From CAVTJX01 sp963735175 (lineage in GTDB: Bacteria; Electryoneota; RPQS01): a DNA stretch of 64,000 bases. The notes under the pieces were generated by a model, which was not told the origin of the DNA, ran no database searches, and saw only the letters and a program-made list of their open reading frames with translations. The stretch spans positions 124,001 to 188,000 of the forward strand of contig CAVTJX010000018.1 of the NCBI GenBank assembly GCA_963735175.1. The letters are read 5' to 3'. Made by a program: the position numbers and the translations under genes. Below, in pieces: positions 1-9,166 of this stretch. Position 1 is the stretch's first letter; each line of letters begins with the position of its first letter.

Positions 1-779
1 GATTGGAATCCTCGCGGGTAGCGACTACAGGAATTGTGACATAGCTCAGCTTGCGGCGTTCCGGACGCTTGTAGTCGGCATGGTGATCCGAATAGTATTT
101 CTGAATAGCATCGGCCTGAATCGAAGTCGAGTCAACTAGATAATTGCGAGTCGGGAAGCTCACCGCGGCAGCCATAAACTTCCGACTGGTGGCCACATAT
201 TCATCCCAAACCTCAGTCGGGCTGACAAACACCGGCGACAGAATCCGATCGATGACTTTCTGGTTGCCGATACTGGCGCGATAGTCTTTTTCAATAGCGA
301 CCAAGACTTCTGCAGCCCGCGGGTCCTTCAGAAATTCATCATATTTCGCCGGGTCGAATTGACCGTCCTTCTTGAAATTCTCGTTATCACGGATCCAATT
401 CGGGGGATTGTTGCGCACGGCCCAGGCGACTTCCTCGTTGGAGGTAACAAGACCCCACTTCGCCTGATAAGCAGCCATGAGTTCATTTCGGACCAGCTCA
501 TCCCAGACATCCTGACGGATCTTTTTAATCTGGGCATCCGTGATCGGGGCTTTCCCCTCCTTCTTGCTGGCGTTCCTGAGCGACGCGCTCCTGCACGAGA
601 CGGTTGTATTGATCATACAGGATCTCGCGAGTTCCTACGCGTCCGACAACACCATCCAGTGCTCCCTTGGTTTTGAAGCCACCCATACCCCAAGAAAAGA
701 CGATGGTTGCGAGGAACGCGCCGACGAGGATCCACATGATCAGCGGCATATTCTCGCGCATCTTGGTCATCATGGCCAA
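1..779 (-). CDS. PpiD/SurA-like periplasmic peptidyl-prolyl isomerase, N-terminal part, frameshifted
   Basis: Membrane-anchored folding chaperone of the SurA_N/PpiD group, expected to help outer-membrane proteins fold in the periplasm. The N-terminus (MTKMRENMPLIMWILVGAFL) is one hydrophobic anchor segment, followed by the VVGRVGTREILYDQY motif typical of the SurA_N region. The frame breaks near 555-565; the next frame continues with APITDAQIKKIRQDVWDELV and runs to the window edge, so the PPIase domain lies outside. The start could be any of ATG 779, 773 or 770; a GGGAGA element precedes them. It is divergent from uvrB and has its own promoter. The family call rests on N-terminal pattern only. 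Confidence 0.75.
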
Positions 780-815
780 GTCTCCCTTTCATCCTATTGA
801 TTTTACGAACCAGCA

Positions 816-844
816 ATTATACTAAAATCTCCCCTGAAATGCAA
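816..844 (-). promoter_or_regulatory. Sigma-70-type promoter for the ppiD-like gene
   Basis: On the minus strand there is TTGCAT, a 17-base spacer and a perfect TATAAT, ending about 37 bases before the first start codon. The spacing and -10 match the consensus; the -35 matches four of six bases. Confidence 0.55.
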
Positions 845-942
845 GCTCCCGACTCACTTATTCTCACATAGGCATGTCCCAATCCAATTCTACAATACCA
901 AGGAATTTCTGACTTTAAAGGAAATTCGCGGACAACGGAGAT

Positions 943-971
943 TTGCAATTTTGGCATGTAAGCCGTACATT
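943..971 (+). promoter_or_regulatory. Possible promoter immediately before uvrB, predicting a leaderless mRNA
   Basis: TTGCAA, 17-base spacer, TACATT. The -10 ends only five bases before the uvrB ATG, and no Shine-Dalgarno sequence is visible, so transcription would begin at or within a base or two of the start codon. An alternative TACAAT at about 890 has no good -35. Confidence 0.35.
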
Positions 972-976
972 ATGCC

Positions 977-2962
977 ATGCCTGCATTTGAACTCATCACC
1001 GAATTGAAGCCGCAGGGGGACCAACCGCGAGCGATTGCTGAACTCGTAGAGGCACTCCAAAGGGGAGAACGGTTCCAGACCCTCTTGGGTATTACGGGTT
1101 CGGGTAAGACGTATACGATCGCCAATGTCATTCAGCAAATTCAGAAGCCGACATTGGTTATGTCTCACAATAAGACGCTGGCCGCACAGCTTTACGGGGA
1201 ATTCCGCAGTTTTTTCCCGCGCAATGCGGTTGAATTTTTCATATCTTATTATGATTATTATCAACCTGAGGCATATGTCCCCACAACGGATACATATATC
1301 GAGAAAGAGACTCAGATCAATGAGGAGATTGACCGCCTCCGCCTGAAGGCTACGACAGCACTCCTTGAGCGCCGGGACGTGATCATCATTGCTTCGGTTT
1401 CGTGCATTTACGGCCTCGGTTCGCCTACGAACTTTCGTGAATTGCTGCTGCTGCTGAAGGCGGGAGAGGAATATGACCGGCGAGATTTGTTACGTCGGCT
1501 GGTCGACATGCACTATTCGCGCAACGATATTGAATTCCCGCGTGGGACCTTTCGCGTACGCGGGGATGTGGTCGAAGTTCATCCGGCGTACGAGGAGACG
1601 GCGTTCCGTCTGGAATTCTTCGGCGATACCCTGGAGACCATCAAGCACATAAAAATCGTCACCGGCGAAGTAATTGAAGCCCGGGAGAACATGGCGCTTT
1701 ATCCGGCCAAGCATTTCGTGACTTCGGAAGACAATTTGAAGCGCGGCATGTCCCTGATCTCCGACCGAGTTGGATGAGCGGCTGGTGGAGTTGCGGTCGC
1801 AGAACAAGTTGTTAGAGGCACAGCGGCTCGAACAGCGGACGCGCTATGATCTGGAAATGCTGCGCGAAGTCGGGTATTGCAGCGGGATCGAAAATTACTC
1901 GCGGCACTTGTCGGGACGGCGCGCCGGCGAACGCCCGGACACACTGCTGGACTATTTCTCCGGCGAATTTCTAACGATCATCGACGAGTCCCACGTTTCG
2001 ATTCCACAGATCCGGGCGATGTACCGCGGCGACCGCAACCGCAAGGAAACGCTCGTCGATTACGGTTTCCGCCTGCCGTCGGCGCTGGACAACCGGCCGA
2101 TGTTCTTCGAGGAATGGGAAGCGAAGATCGGTCAGGCGATCTTCGTCAGCGCGACGCCGGGCGATTTCGAAGTCGAGCGCAGCAAGGGCGTACTGGTGGA
2201 ACAGATCATCCGGCCCACCGGTCTGATGGATCCGACAAATTGCCATTCGGCCCTCGAAGGGCCAGATCGACGATCTGCTGGATGAAATCAAGGCGGTCGT
2301 CGCGCGCGGCGAGCGGGCGCTGGTGCTGACATTGACCAAGCGCATGGCCGAAGACCTCGCCGAATATCTCGAGGGCATGAGCGTTCGGGTGCGCTATCTG
2401 CACAGCGAAATCGAGGCGCTGGAACGGGTCGAGATTCTGCGCGAATTGCGTCTCGCCGAGTTCGACGTGCTGGTGGGTATCAATCTGTTGCGCGAAGGTC
2501 TGGACCTGCCCGAGGTTTCGCTGGTGGCGATTCTCGACGCCGATAAAGAAGGCTTCCTGCGCAGCGCGCGCAGCCTGATGCAGATTTCCGGCCGCGCCGC
2601 GCGCAACGCCAGCGGACGCGTGCTCTTCTATGCCGACAACATGACCGATTCGATGCGCAAAGTGATCGACGAAACCGAACGGCGGCGGACGATTCAGCGC
2701 GAATACAATGAAGCGCACGGCATTACACCGCAGACGATCGTGAAATCGGTCGAGGACGTGCTGCGCTCGACGCGGGTCGCCGGACTCCGCCGTGAAGGAA
2801 ATCGTCAAGGATGCGCAGAAGGATTTCCTGACCTTTGCCGGGATGGAAGAACTCATCGACCGGCTGGAAAAAGAGATGCGGAACCTGGCGAAGAAACAGC
2901 AATTCGAGAAAGCCGCCGAACTACGCGACGAAATTCAACGGCTGCGAGATCAACTGAAGTAG
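977..2962 (+). CDS. uvrB: Excinuclease ABC subunit B (three frameshifts)
   Basis: DNA-damage recognition helicase of nucleotide excision repair; acts with UvrA and hands damaged DNA to UvrC. Seen in order: Walker A GITGSGKTYT near residue 40, the beta-hairpin region YYDYYQPEAYVP, GYCSGIENYSRHLSGR, helicase motifs TIIDESH and FVSATPGD, the GRAARN motif, and a C-terminal UVR motif (AGMEELIDRLEKEM, KAAELRDEI) that binds UvrC. The reading frame breaks near 1765, 2235 and 2785, and the next frame resumes the same protein each time; rejoined length is about 661 residues, normal for UvrB. No SD is visible before the ATG. Identity is certain; the breaks look like sequence errors. Confidence 0.95.
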
Positions 2963-2980
2963 GACGCACCGAGGAACCGC

Positions 2981-3726
2981 ATGCGCATCAGAACGCAGAT
3001 GAAGCGGACAGCGCTCCTGCTCTGCCGCTCGCGGCCAATTGCGGGTGGCTGGGCGGTTGCCGCAAATTGAACGATGAGCCTCCCGCGCCGCAGCCCGCGC
3101 CGTTGCAGGGCAGTTACGTGGGCGTTGCCACGATCAACGATTCCGGGCAAAACATGCTGTTGAACCTGATTGGTCCTGACAGCAGCGGACACATCTCGGG
3201 GACGATTTACCACGGCCGCGGATCGTGGAATCTGGCCCACGCCACTTTGGACGCGACGGGCGACACGCTCCGATTCAGCTACCGTGCCGGGGATCTCGCG
3301 GACGCCACCGACAGCGCCTGGGCGCTGGTGGAAGCGACCGGACTGCGCGTCCACTTCATTTTGCCAGCCGGCATCCCCGTGTTCGATCTCAACCGCGAGG
3401 TCGGAGGCACGAACATGACGGGGCTCTGGGCGGGCGAGATGTACAGCAGGTTTCTCGATTCGTGGCGCTCGGCGATAATGGACATGAGCCAAACCGGCGA
3501 GCTCTACGGCGGCATTGTGGACGTGCCGCTCGTGCAAAATGCGCACTGCCGGATCACGACCGGAGTAACCAGCGGCGGTAGTTTTCAACTTTCCGGCATT
3601 CTGCGCATGGGGCAGACGGATTATCCGGTGGTGTTCACCGGCCACTACGCCACTCTGGATAGTCTTAGGGGAAACTGGCAGACGGACGGCGATGATGGCA
3701 GTTTCTCCTTCCGGCGTGAATTTTAA
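2981..3726 (+). CDS. Putative lipoprotein, unknown function, frameshifted
   Basis: Begins 18 bases after uvrB with a GAGGA element five bases before the ATG. The first frame gives a signal-peptide start (MRIRTQMKRTALLL). Near 3020 it must shift to reach the long downstream frame, which supplies LPLAANCGWLGGC, a fair lipobox, then KLNDEPPAP and about 210 residues. The mature part is rich in G, T, S and alternating hydrophobics (GSYVGVATINDSGQNMLLNL, FSFRREF end), the look of an extracytoplasmic beta-sandwich; repeated GxWxG-like phrases (LWAGEM, RGNWQTD) hint at a lipocalin-like fold. No family recognised. The apparent 467-residue ORF joining it to uvrB is an artefact of frame. Confidence 0.6.
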
Positions 3727-3774
3727 ACACATTACAGCAGCACCGGTTATTGTGGCAAGTCTAGGAGCGCGGGA

Positions 3775-5034
3775 TTGAAGATCGCGGTAATCGGATCGGG
3801 GGGCCGCGAGCACGCTATTCTGTGGCGGTTATCGCGGGATCCGGAAACTCACACGTTGTATGCCCTGCCGGGCAATGGGGGAACCGGCGCGTTGGCGGAG
3901 TCTGTAGCCGTCGACGCCGGAAACGTTGCGCAACTGCGTGCTGCGCTGCGCGGACTAAAGCCGGACTTGGTTGTGGTCGGTCCTGAAGTGCCACTGGCGG
4001 CGGGTATCGCCGATGCTCTACTCGAAGACCATCTCGCCTGCTTCGGACCCGTGGCAAAGGCGGCGCGGGTGGAATCTTCGAAGGCTTTTTCCAAGCGGTT
4101 GATGCGCGCGTGCGACATTCCCACCGCAGAATTCGAAATATTCACGGATTATGATGCACTGGAAACCTACGTGCGGCGCACGCCAGAGGGCAATGGTTGG
4201 GTAGTGAAAGCGGATGGACTGGCGGCGGGCAAAGGCGCCTTTGTCTGCGCTTCGCTGGACGAAGTGTTAGCGACATCTCACGGCCTGCTTGTAGAAAAAC
4301 GTCTCGGGGCAGCGGGCCAAACAATCGTACTGGAACGAAAACTACAGGGTCGCGAAGTCTCCGCGCTATATTTGTGCGATGGTGAGCGCTATCGCCTCTT
4401 GCCACCCGCTCAGGATTATAAGCGGGCACTTGACGGCGACGCCGGACCGAATACGGGGGGTATGGGAACCTACTGCCCCGCGCCGCATCTGACGCCGGAG
4501 TTGGCGGCGGATATCGGACGACGGGTAGTAATGCCCACGATGCAGGCCCTGGCGGAGCAAGACGCGCCCTATCACGGAGTTCTCTACGTGGGTCTGATGC
4601 TGACCACAACTGGGCCGCAGGTAATCGAATTCAATTGTCGTTTTGGCGATCCGGAAACTCAAGTCATTCTCCCCGTGCTGGAAGGCAACTTCGCGGCAAC
4701 ACTCCTGGCCTGCGCTGAAGGAAGGCTGTCGCAAACCGCGGAACTGTCGATCCATGGCGCGGCAGTGTGCGTTGTGTTGGCGGCGGACGAGTATCCCGAC
4801 GACTACAAAAAGGAAATTCCACTGGTGAGTGTTCCGGATCGCGAGCAGGCCGTGACATTTCATGCGGGAACAACGCGCATGAGCAACCGGCTCGTCAGTT
4901 GCGGCGGACGGGTGTTGAATGCGGTGGGAATGGGGGCAACCATGACAGATGCGCGCGCGAGCGCGTACGCACTGGCGGCCCAATTGCGGGTAGAGGGATT
5001 GCGCTACCGCGTCGATATTGCAGAGCGAGTGTAA
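3775..5034 (+). CDS. purD: Phosphoribosylamine--glycine ligase (GAR synthetase)
   Basis: Cytosolic ATP-grasp enzyme joining 5-phosphoribosylamine and glycine, step two of purine synthesis. The N-terminal motif GSGGREHA, the ATP-grasp segment (WVVKADGLAAGKGAFVC), and FNCRFGDPETQ near residue 285 are diagnostic. It is 419 residues, the usual length, in one intact frame. The start is TTG, supported by AGGAG eight bases upstream and by starting exactly at the conserved KIAVIGSGG. It is followed four bases later by the sigma-54-type regulator, so the two are probably co-transcribed. purE lies in a separate operon at 26.7 kb. Confidence 0.96.
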   Translation: MKIAVIGSGGREHAILWRLSRDPETHTLYALPGNGGTGALAESVAVDAGNVAQLRAALRGLKPDLVVVGPEVPLAAGIADALLEDHLACFGPVAKAARVESSKAFSKRLMRACDIPTAEFEIFTDYDALETYVRRTPEGNGWVVKADGLAAGKGAFVCASLDEVLATSHGLLVEKRLGAAGQTIVLERKLQGREVSALYLCDGERYRLLPPAQDYKRALDGDAGPNTGGMGTYCPAPHLTPELAADIGRRVVMPTMQALAEQDAPYHGVLYVGLMLTTTGPQVIEFNCRFGDPETQVILPVLEGNFAATLLACAEGRLSQTAELSIHGAAVCVVLAADEYPDDYKKEIPLVSVPDREQAVTFHAGTTRMSNRLVSCGGRVLNAVGMGATMTDARASAYALAAQLRVEGLRYRVDIAERV

Positions 5035-5038
5035 AGGG

Positions 5039-6115
5039 ATGACCAGCATCGCGCGAACTATCCTCGGAAACAGTGACGCCGCGCATGGCTTGCGGTCGCT
5101 GATCGCTCAGGTCGCGCCGACGGACATTTCCGTGCTCATTATCGGCGAGAGCGGTACCGGTAAAGAGCTGGTGGCGCACGCGCTGCATGAGCTCTCGCCG
5201 CGACGCACTAAACCCCTGCTGTTCGTCAACTGCGGCGCGATTCCAGAAGGAATATTTGAGAGCGAACTCTTTGGTCATGAGCGCGGCAGCTATACCGGCG
5301 CCGACCGTCAGCGGCTGGGCTATTTTGAGCAAGTCGACGGCGGAACGCTGGTGCTGGACGAAATCGGCGAGATGCCGCTCGCCGCGCAGGTAAAATTGCT
5401 GCGCGTCCTGGAACAGGGAGAATTCCTGCGCGTGGGTTCAAGCACTTCCCGGCGTGTGAACGTGCGCATGCTGGCGGCCACGAACGTCGATCTTGCGGCG
5501 GCAGTCGGGCGCGGTGATTTCCGGCCCGATCTATACTACCGGCTGAAGGCCGTGACGATTGCCGTGCCGCCGTTGCGCGAGCGCCGCGACGATGTTCCGG
5601 TGTTGGCCGAACATTTCATTCGGCTCTTCAGCGATCGCAACCATCTGCCGGCGCCCGAACTCGCCGAGGACGCCAGGCAGCTCTTGAAGGACCAGTACTG
5701 GAGCGGCAATGTCCGCGAGTTGCGCAACGTCGTGGATACCGTGCTCACACTGGAACGCGGCGCGAGTGTGCTCACAGCGGCGCACTTCCGCCCGCATCTG
5801 ACCGACACCGCTTCATCCAACCTGCCCGTGCGTGTAACACGCCCGCCGGAGACCCTGGAGCGTGAACTGCTGATTCACAGCCTGCTCGACCTGCGGCGGG
5901 AAATCGGCGAAGTCAAGTCGTTGCTGGTGGCCGCCATCAGCCGCGCCCAGCCGGAGCCGGCCGCGCCTGAACCGCTGCTGCTGCGCGATATCGAACGCGA
6001 ACAGATTTTGCGCGTCTTGGACGAGAATGGCGGCAATCGCCGTAAGACGGCCCGTGATCTTGGCATCGGCGAGCGGACATTGTACCGGAAGTTGAAGGAA
6101 TATGAGATTCTGTAG
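5039..6115 (+). CDS. Sigma-54-type AAA+ activator with Fis HTH and no sensory domain
   Basis: Transcription activator of the bacterial enhancer-binding family, normally remodelling RNA polymerase with sigma-54. Seen: Walker A GESGTGKELVA near residue 35, the L1 loop as GSYTGA instead of the usual GAFTGA, Walker B GGTLVLDEIGEMPL, arginine-finger region PDLYYRLKAVTI, and a C-terminal Fis-type helix-turn-helix (RKTARDLGIGERTLYRKL). At about 358 residues it starts directly with the AAA+ domain: no receiver, PAS or GAF domain. An ATG 21 bases upstream would give only seven more residues. The 3' end overlaps the lptE-like gene by 14 bases. No sigma-54 promoter or rpoN was seen in the window. Confidence 0.88.
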   Translation: MTSIARTILGNSDAAHGLRSLIAQVAPTDISVLIIGESGTGKELVAHALHELSPRRTKPLLFVNCGAIPEGIFESELFGHERGSYTGADRQRLGYFEQVDGGTLVLDEIGEMPLAAQVKLLRVLEQGEFLRVGSSTSRRVNVRMLAATNVDLAAAVGRGDFRPDLYYRLKAVTIAVPPLRERRDDVPVLAEHFIRLFSDRNHLPAPELAEDARQLLKDQYWSGNVRELRNVVDTVLTLERGASVLTAAHFRPHLTDTASSNLPVRVTRPPETLERELLIHSLLDLRREIGEVKSLLVAAISRAQPEPAAPEPLLLRDIEREQILRVLDENGGNRRKTARDLGIGERTLYRKLKEYEIL

Positions 6116-6593
6116 TGTTCTCGCGCTCACGGCGCTGGTGTTCTTGGGCGGCTGCTACTCGTTTCGCGGTCAGACTGCGGGCGCGGTCAAAGTGATCGCC
6201 GTACCCACCTTCGAGAACGAATCCACCGAATTCGGACTCGCCGAACGAGTCACCGAAGAATTGGTCACTGCCTTCCAGCGTGAAGGCGTCCTGCGCATCG
6301 CGTCTACCGACCAGGCCGACGCCGTGCTGCAGGGTCGGATCGTACGCGTCGAGGATCTACCCTATACCGCGCGGTCAACCGGTGAGATCCAGGTCGAGGA
6401 ATACCGCTTCTCGATGACCTGCCAGGTGGTGATGATCAATGCGCAGACGCAGGAGGAGATATGGTCACAACCGTTCACCGCGTGGGCGATCTACCCGTAC
6501 ACGGGGTCACTTGAAAACCGCGACCAGGCGATTCAGGAAGCGGTAGGGAAATTGGAACAGGACCTGCTGAACCGTATTGTGGGAAGCTGGTAA
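6102..6593 (+). CDS. lptE: LptE-like LPS-assembly lipoprotein
   Basis: Outer-membrane lipoprotein predicted to plug LptD during lipopolysaccharide insertion. A short signal peptide ends in LVFLGGC (Cys near residue 18); then come the typical opening phrase KVIAVPTFENES, an LAERVTEELVTAFQREG helix, and a domain with VLQGRIVRVEDLPYT. At 163 residues it has the family length (DUF4136/LptE-like fold). It overlaps the regulator upstream by 14 bases and abuts tsaC downstream, so translation is probably coupled. The family call rests on pattern and length; a generic secreted lipoprotein is the alternative. Confidence 0.75.
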   Translation: MRFCSVLALTALVFLGGCYSFRGQTAGAVKVIAVPTFENESTEFGLAERVTEELVTAFQREGVLRIASTDQADAVLQGRIVRVEDLPYTARSTGEIQVEEYRFSMTCQVVMINAQTQEEIWSQPFTAWAIYPYTGSLENRDQAIQEAVGKLEQDLLNRIVGSW

Positions 6594-7229
6594 ATGAACC
6601 TTGTAGAATTGACTTCCGAAAACCACGCGGAAATCGTGCGCCTGACCGTGGAAGCGGCACGGCGCGGCGATCTGATCTTGTTCCCGACGGACACGGTGTA
6701 TGGGCTGGGCGGCACGGCTTTCAGCCGCCGGGTGATGGACAAGTTGCGGAAGGTGAAGCCGGAACGCAACGCCAAACCGACCGCGGTACTCATTGATAAC
6801 ATCATTCGCATGAGCCAGTGCGGGGGTGACGTTCCGAGCCGGAAAATCGTGGCGCTGGCCGAGGAGTACTGGCCGGGACCGCTGACCATGGTCTGGAAGA
6901 CATCGAACGCGATACCCGCCGAATTCCAGATGGCAGACCAGTCCCTGGGCTACCGCGTGCCCAATTCGTCTTTAATGCTCGACGTGCTGCGCGAACTGGA
7001 AACGCCATTGTGGGCAACGAGCGCGAACCTCTCCGGCCAACCGGCGCCGCGCATCTTCAGCGAGGTAAAGGAATCCGTGAGAAACGCCTGCGATCTGGTG
7101 ATTGAAAGCCGGGAACTGTTCAGCGGCAGGGCATCCACGGTCGTCGATGTACGGGGCCGCGAACCGGTCATGATTCGTGAGGCAAGTATCCGGGAAGTCG
7201 ATATCCGGCGCGTCTGGAAGAACGCCTGA
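6594..7229 (+). CDS. tsaC: Threonylcarbamoyl-AMP synthase, short TsaC/YrdC form
   Basis: Makes threonylcarbamoyl-AMP from threonine, bicarbonate and ATP for the t6A37 modification of ANN-decoding tRNAs. Visible motifs: FPTDTVYGLGG near residue 30, KVKPERNAKP (the KxR nucleotide-binding patch), WPGPLTMVW, and TSANLSGQPAP. It has 211 residues and lacks the extra C-terminal Sua5 domain, so it is the TsaC form. It begins at the base after the LptE-like stop codon, so the two are coupled. Intact frame. Confidence 0.93.
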   Translation: MNLVELTSENHAEIVRLTVEAARRGDLILFPTDTVYGLGGTAFSRRVMDKLRKVKPERNAKPTAVLIDNIIRMSQCGGDVPSRKIVALAEEYWPGPLTMVWKTSNAIPAEFQMADQSLGYRVPNSSLMLDVLRELETPLWATSANLSGQPAPRIFSEVKESVRNACDLVIESRELFSGRASTVVDVRGREPVMIREASIREVDIRRVWKNA

Positions 7230-7268
7230 GAAGCCCGCAGACCTGGATTTCGCAGAAGGAATTCACGA

Positions 7269-8097
7269 GTGATTCGAATCCAACTTCCGTTCCATTCACC
7301 GCGGCGCCGGATCGCGGTTGTTGTGTTAGTTTTGATCGCCCTGGGCGCCGCTTCCTTGTTCGCGCAGGGGACGCCGGATGCGGAGGACGTCATACCCAAC
7401 GCACCGCTGAGCTGGGTCGGCGAGAAAATCGACTACCATGTTTCCTTTGGCGTTGTACCCGCGGGCAAGGCGTCATTGTCGGTCGAAAGCCTGGACACAT
7501 TGAATGGTCAGCCGGTGCTGCATCTTGTGTCTCTGGCCAGGTCCGCCAAGGCGTTTGACGTGGTATTTAAAGTGCGCGACCGCGTGGAAAGCTGGTGCGA
7601 CGCAGATTCCGTTTACTCCGTGCGCTTTCGCAAATTGCTGCAAGGAGGGGCGTTACCGCGATGAGAAGCGTGTGGAATTCGATGTTGAGTATTCTTGTGT
7701 CCGCTGGTGGGATGACGGGCGGGAAAAACCCACGATTAACCTGGATTCTCCCCGGATGCATGACGTGTTGGCGGCAGGGTACAAGGCGCGCACGCTGCCG
7801 TTGGCAGTGGGCGACACGTTTTCCATTCCCACGCATGACGTGAATAAGACGTATAACCTGCTGGTGATTGTGCATAGCCGTGAGACCGTCGAAACGCGCG
7901 CGGGCAAATTCGATTGCTTCCGGGTGGAACCGGTCTTGCACAGCGGCGGCATATTCAAGAAGGAGAAGGGCGCGCGCGTGTTCGTATGGGTGACAACAGA
8001 TGAACGCCGGATCCCGGTGCGCATGCAGTCCAAGGTCTCCTTCGGTTCGGTGACGGCGGAAATGGAACATTACACACCGGGGCATACGCCGCAATAA
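7269..8097 (+). CDS. DUF3108-type exported protein, frameshifted
   Basis: Exported protein of the DUF3108 kind, function unknown. GTG start; a cationic start and hydrophobic stretch (IAVVVLVLIALGAASLF) give a cleavable signal peptide ending near AQG. Family-like phrases are GEKIDYHVSFGVVPAGKASLSV and, after a break near 7643, RMHDVLAAGYKARTLPLAVGD and GARVFVWVTTDERRIPVRMQSKV. The frame before the break reads RKLLQGG; the next frame resumes KEGRYRDEKRVEFDVEY. Rejoined length is about 275 residues. It starts 39 bases after tsaC and is followed seven bases later by the next gene, likely one operon. Confidence 0.75.
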
Positions 8098-8103
8098 CGG
8101 CGC

Positions 8104-9068
8104 ATGCCCGCGACACTTCGAGGCGCTGTGTCACGCTATCAAACGATTGATCTCACCCGGGTCCATACCTATTCGGTGACGGACCGCTTTTCGAAGGTAG
8201 AGCGTGAGGCGTTCGCTGCGCCGTTGCCGGCGGACGCGTCGTTTTCCGCTTTCTGGAAATCTCTGCCCGACATGCTCGCGGTGCGTGAACTACGCGAATT
8301 CGTGGGGCACATCGCGGCGGCCCGCGGCGGCGGCCGATTCTCTGGATGATGGGCGCGCACCCGCTGAAAGTCGGCCTCTCCCCCATCTTCCTCGATTTGC
8401 TGCGGCGTGGTTATATCTCCGCCATTTCCTCACACGGCGCATTCACCGTTCACGACTGCGAGATCGCGCTCTTCGGGCGGACGTCGGAAGACGTGGCCGA
8501 TACCTTGCGTGACGGACGCTTCGGGATGGCGAGGGAAACCGGCGAGTTTTACGTGCGGGCAATCAGCGCGGCGGCGGGGAAAAATCTCGGCCTCGGGGAG
8601 GCTCTGGGTGAGGCGCTGATCCGCGAGGGCGCGCCCTTCGCCAGGGATTCGCTGCTGGTGCAATGCCTTGAGGCCAATGTCCCGGTCACGATTCACACGG
8701 CGATCGGCACGGACATCGTCCACGAACACGCCGGACTGTCCGGCGCAGCACTGGGCGACGCGTCGTACCGCGATTTTCTCATCTTTTGCGACCAGGTGGC
8801 AAAGCTCGGTGACGGCGGCGTGGCGCTCAATATCGGCAGCGCCGTGATTATGCCCGAGGTATTTTTGAAAGCGCTGGCCATCGCGCGCAACCTCGGCTAT
8901 CCCTGCCACAACTTTTACACCGCCAATTTTGACATGACTCAGCACTACCGGCCCACGCAAAACGTGGTGCGGCGACCGACGCAGACGGGCGGCAAGGGCT
9001 ACGCTTTCACCGGCCACCACGAGATCATGCTACCGCTTCTGGCCGCGGCGCTGACGCAGACCCCATAA
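8104..9068 (+). CDS. Conserved protein, possibly deoxyhypusine-synthase-like fold, frameshifted
   Basis: I recognise the conserved pattern but not an established function. Distinctive segments: FWKSLPDMLAVRELREFVGHIAAAR, then after a break near 8330 ILWMMGAHPLKVGLSPIF, AISSHGAFTVHDCEIALFG, TSEDVADTL, TIHTAIGTDIVHEHAG, GGVALNIGSAVIMPEVFLKA and NFDMTQHYRPTQNVVRRPT. The ordered glycine-rich and Asp/His motifs resemble NAD-binding deoxyhypusine synthase-like proteins, which in bacteria often act on other substrates (low-confidence inference). Rejoined length is about 321 residues, with no signal peptide, so cytosolic. It is last in the plus-strand run and faces the signal peptidase gene. Confidence 0.55.
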
Positions 9069-9071
9069 AGA

Positions 9072-9095
9072 AACCGGCGGCCAATGCCACCGGTT
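9072..9095 (-). terminator. Hairpin between convergent genes, likely terminator for lepB
   Basis: AACCGGTGG pairs with CCGCCGGTT (one mismatch) around a six-base loop; on the minus strand it is followed by TCTTT. It sits between two convergent gene ends and could serve both strands weakly. Confidence 0.5.
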
Positions 9096-9166
9096 ACACG
9101 ATCTACACCGCCCGGTCCGAGAGGATGCAGGCGGTGTTCTGTTTTCGAATTTACAGCGCAAACAAA

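Noticed and set aside
2323..3726. 467-residue ORF joining the end of uvrB to a lipoprotein
   Set aside because: The middle part is an out-of-frame reading of the UVR motif; the correct uvrB frame ends at 2962 and a new gene starts at 2981.
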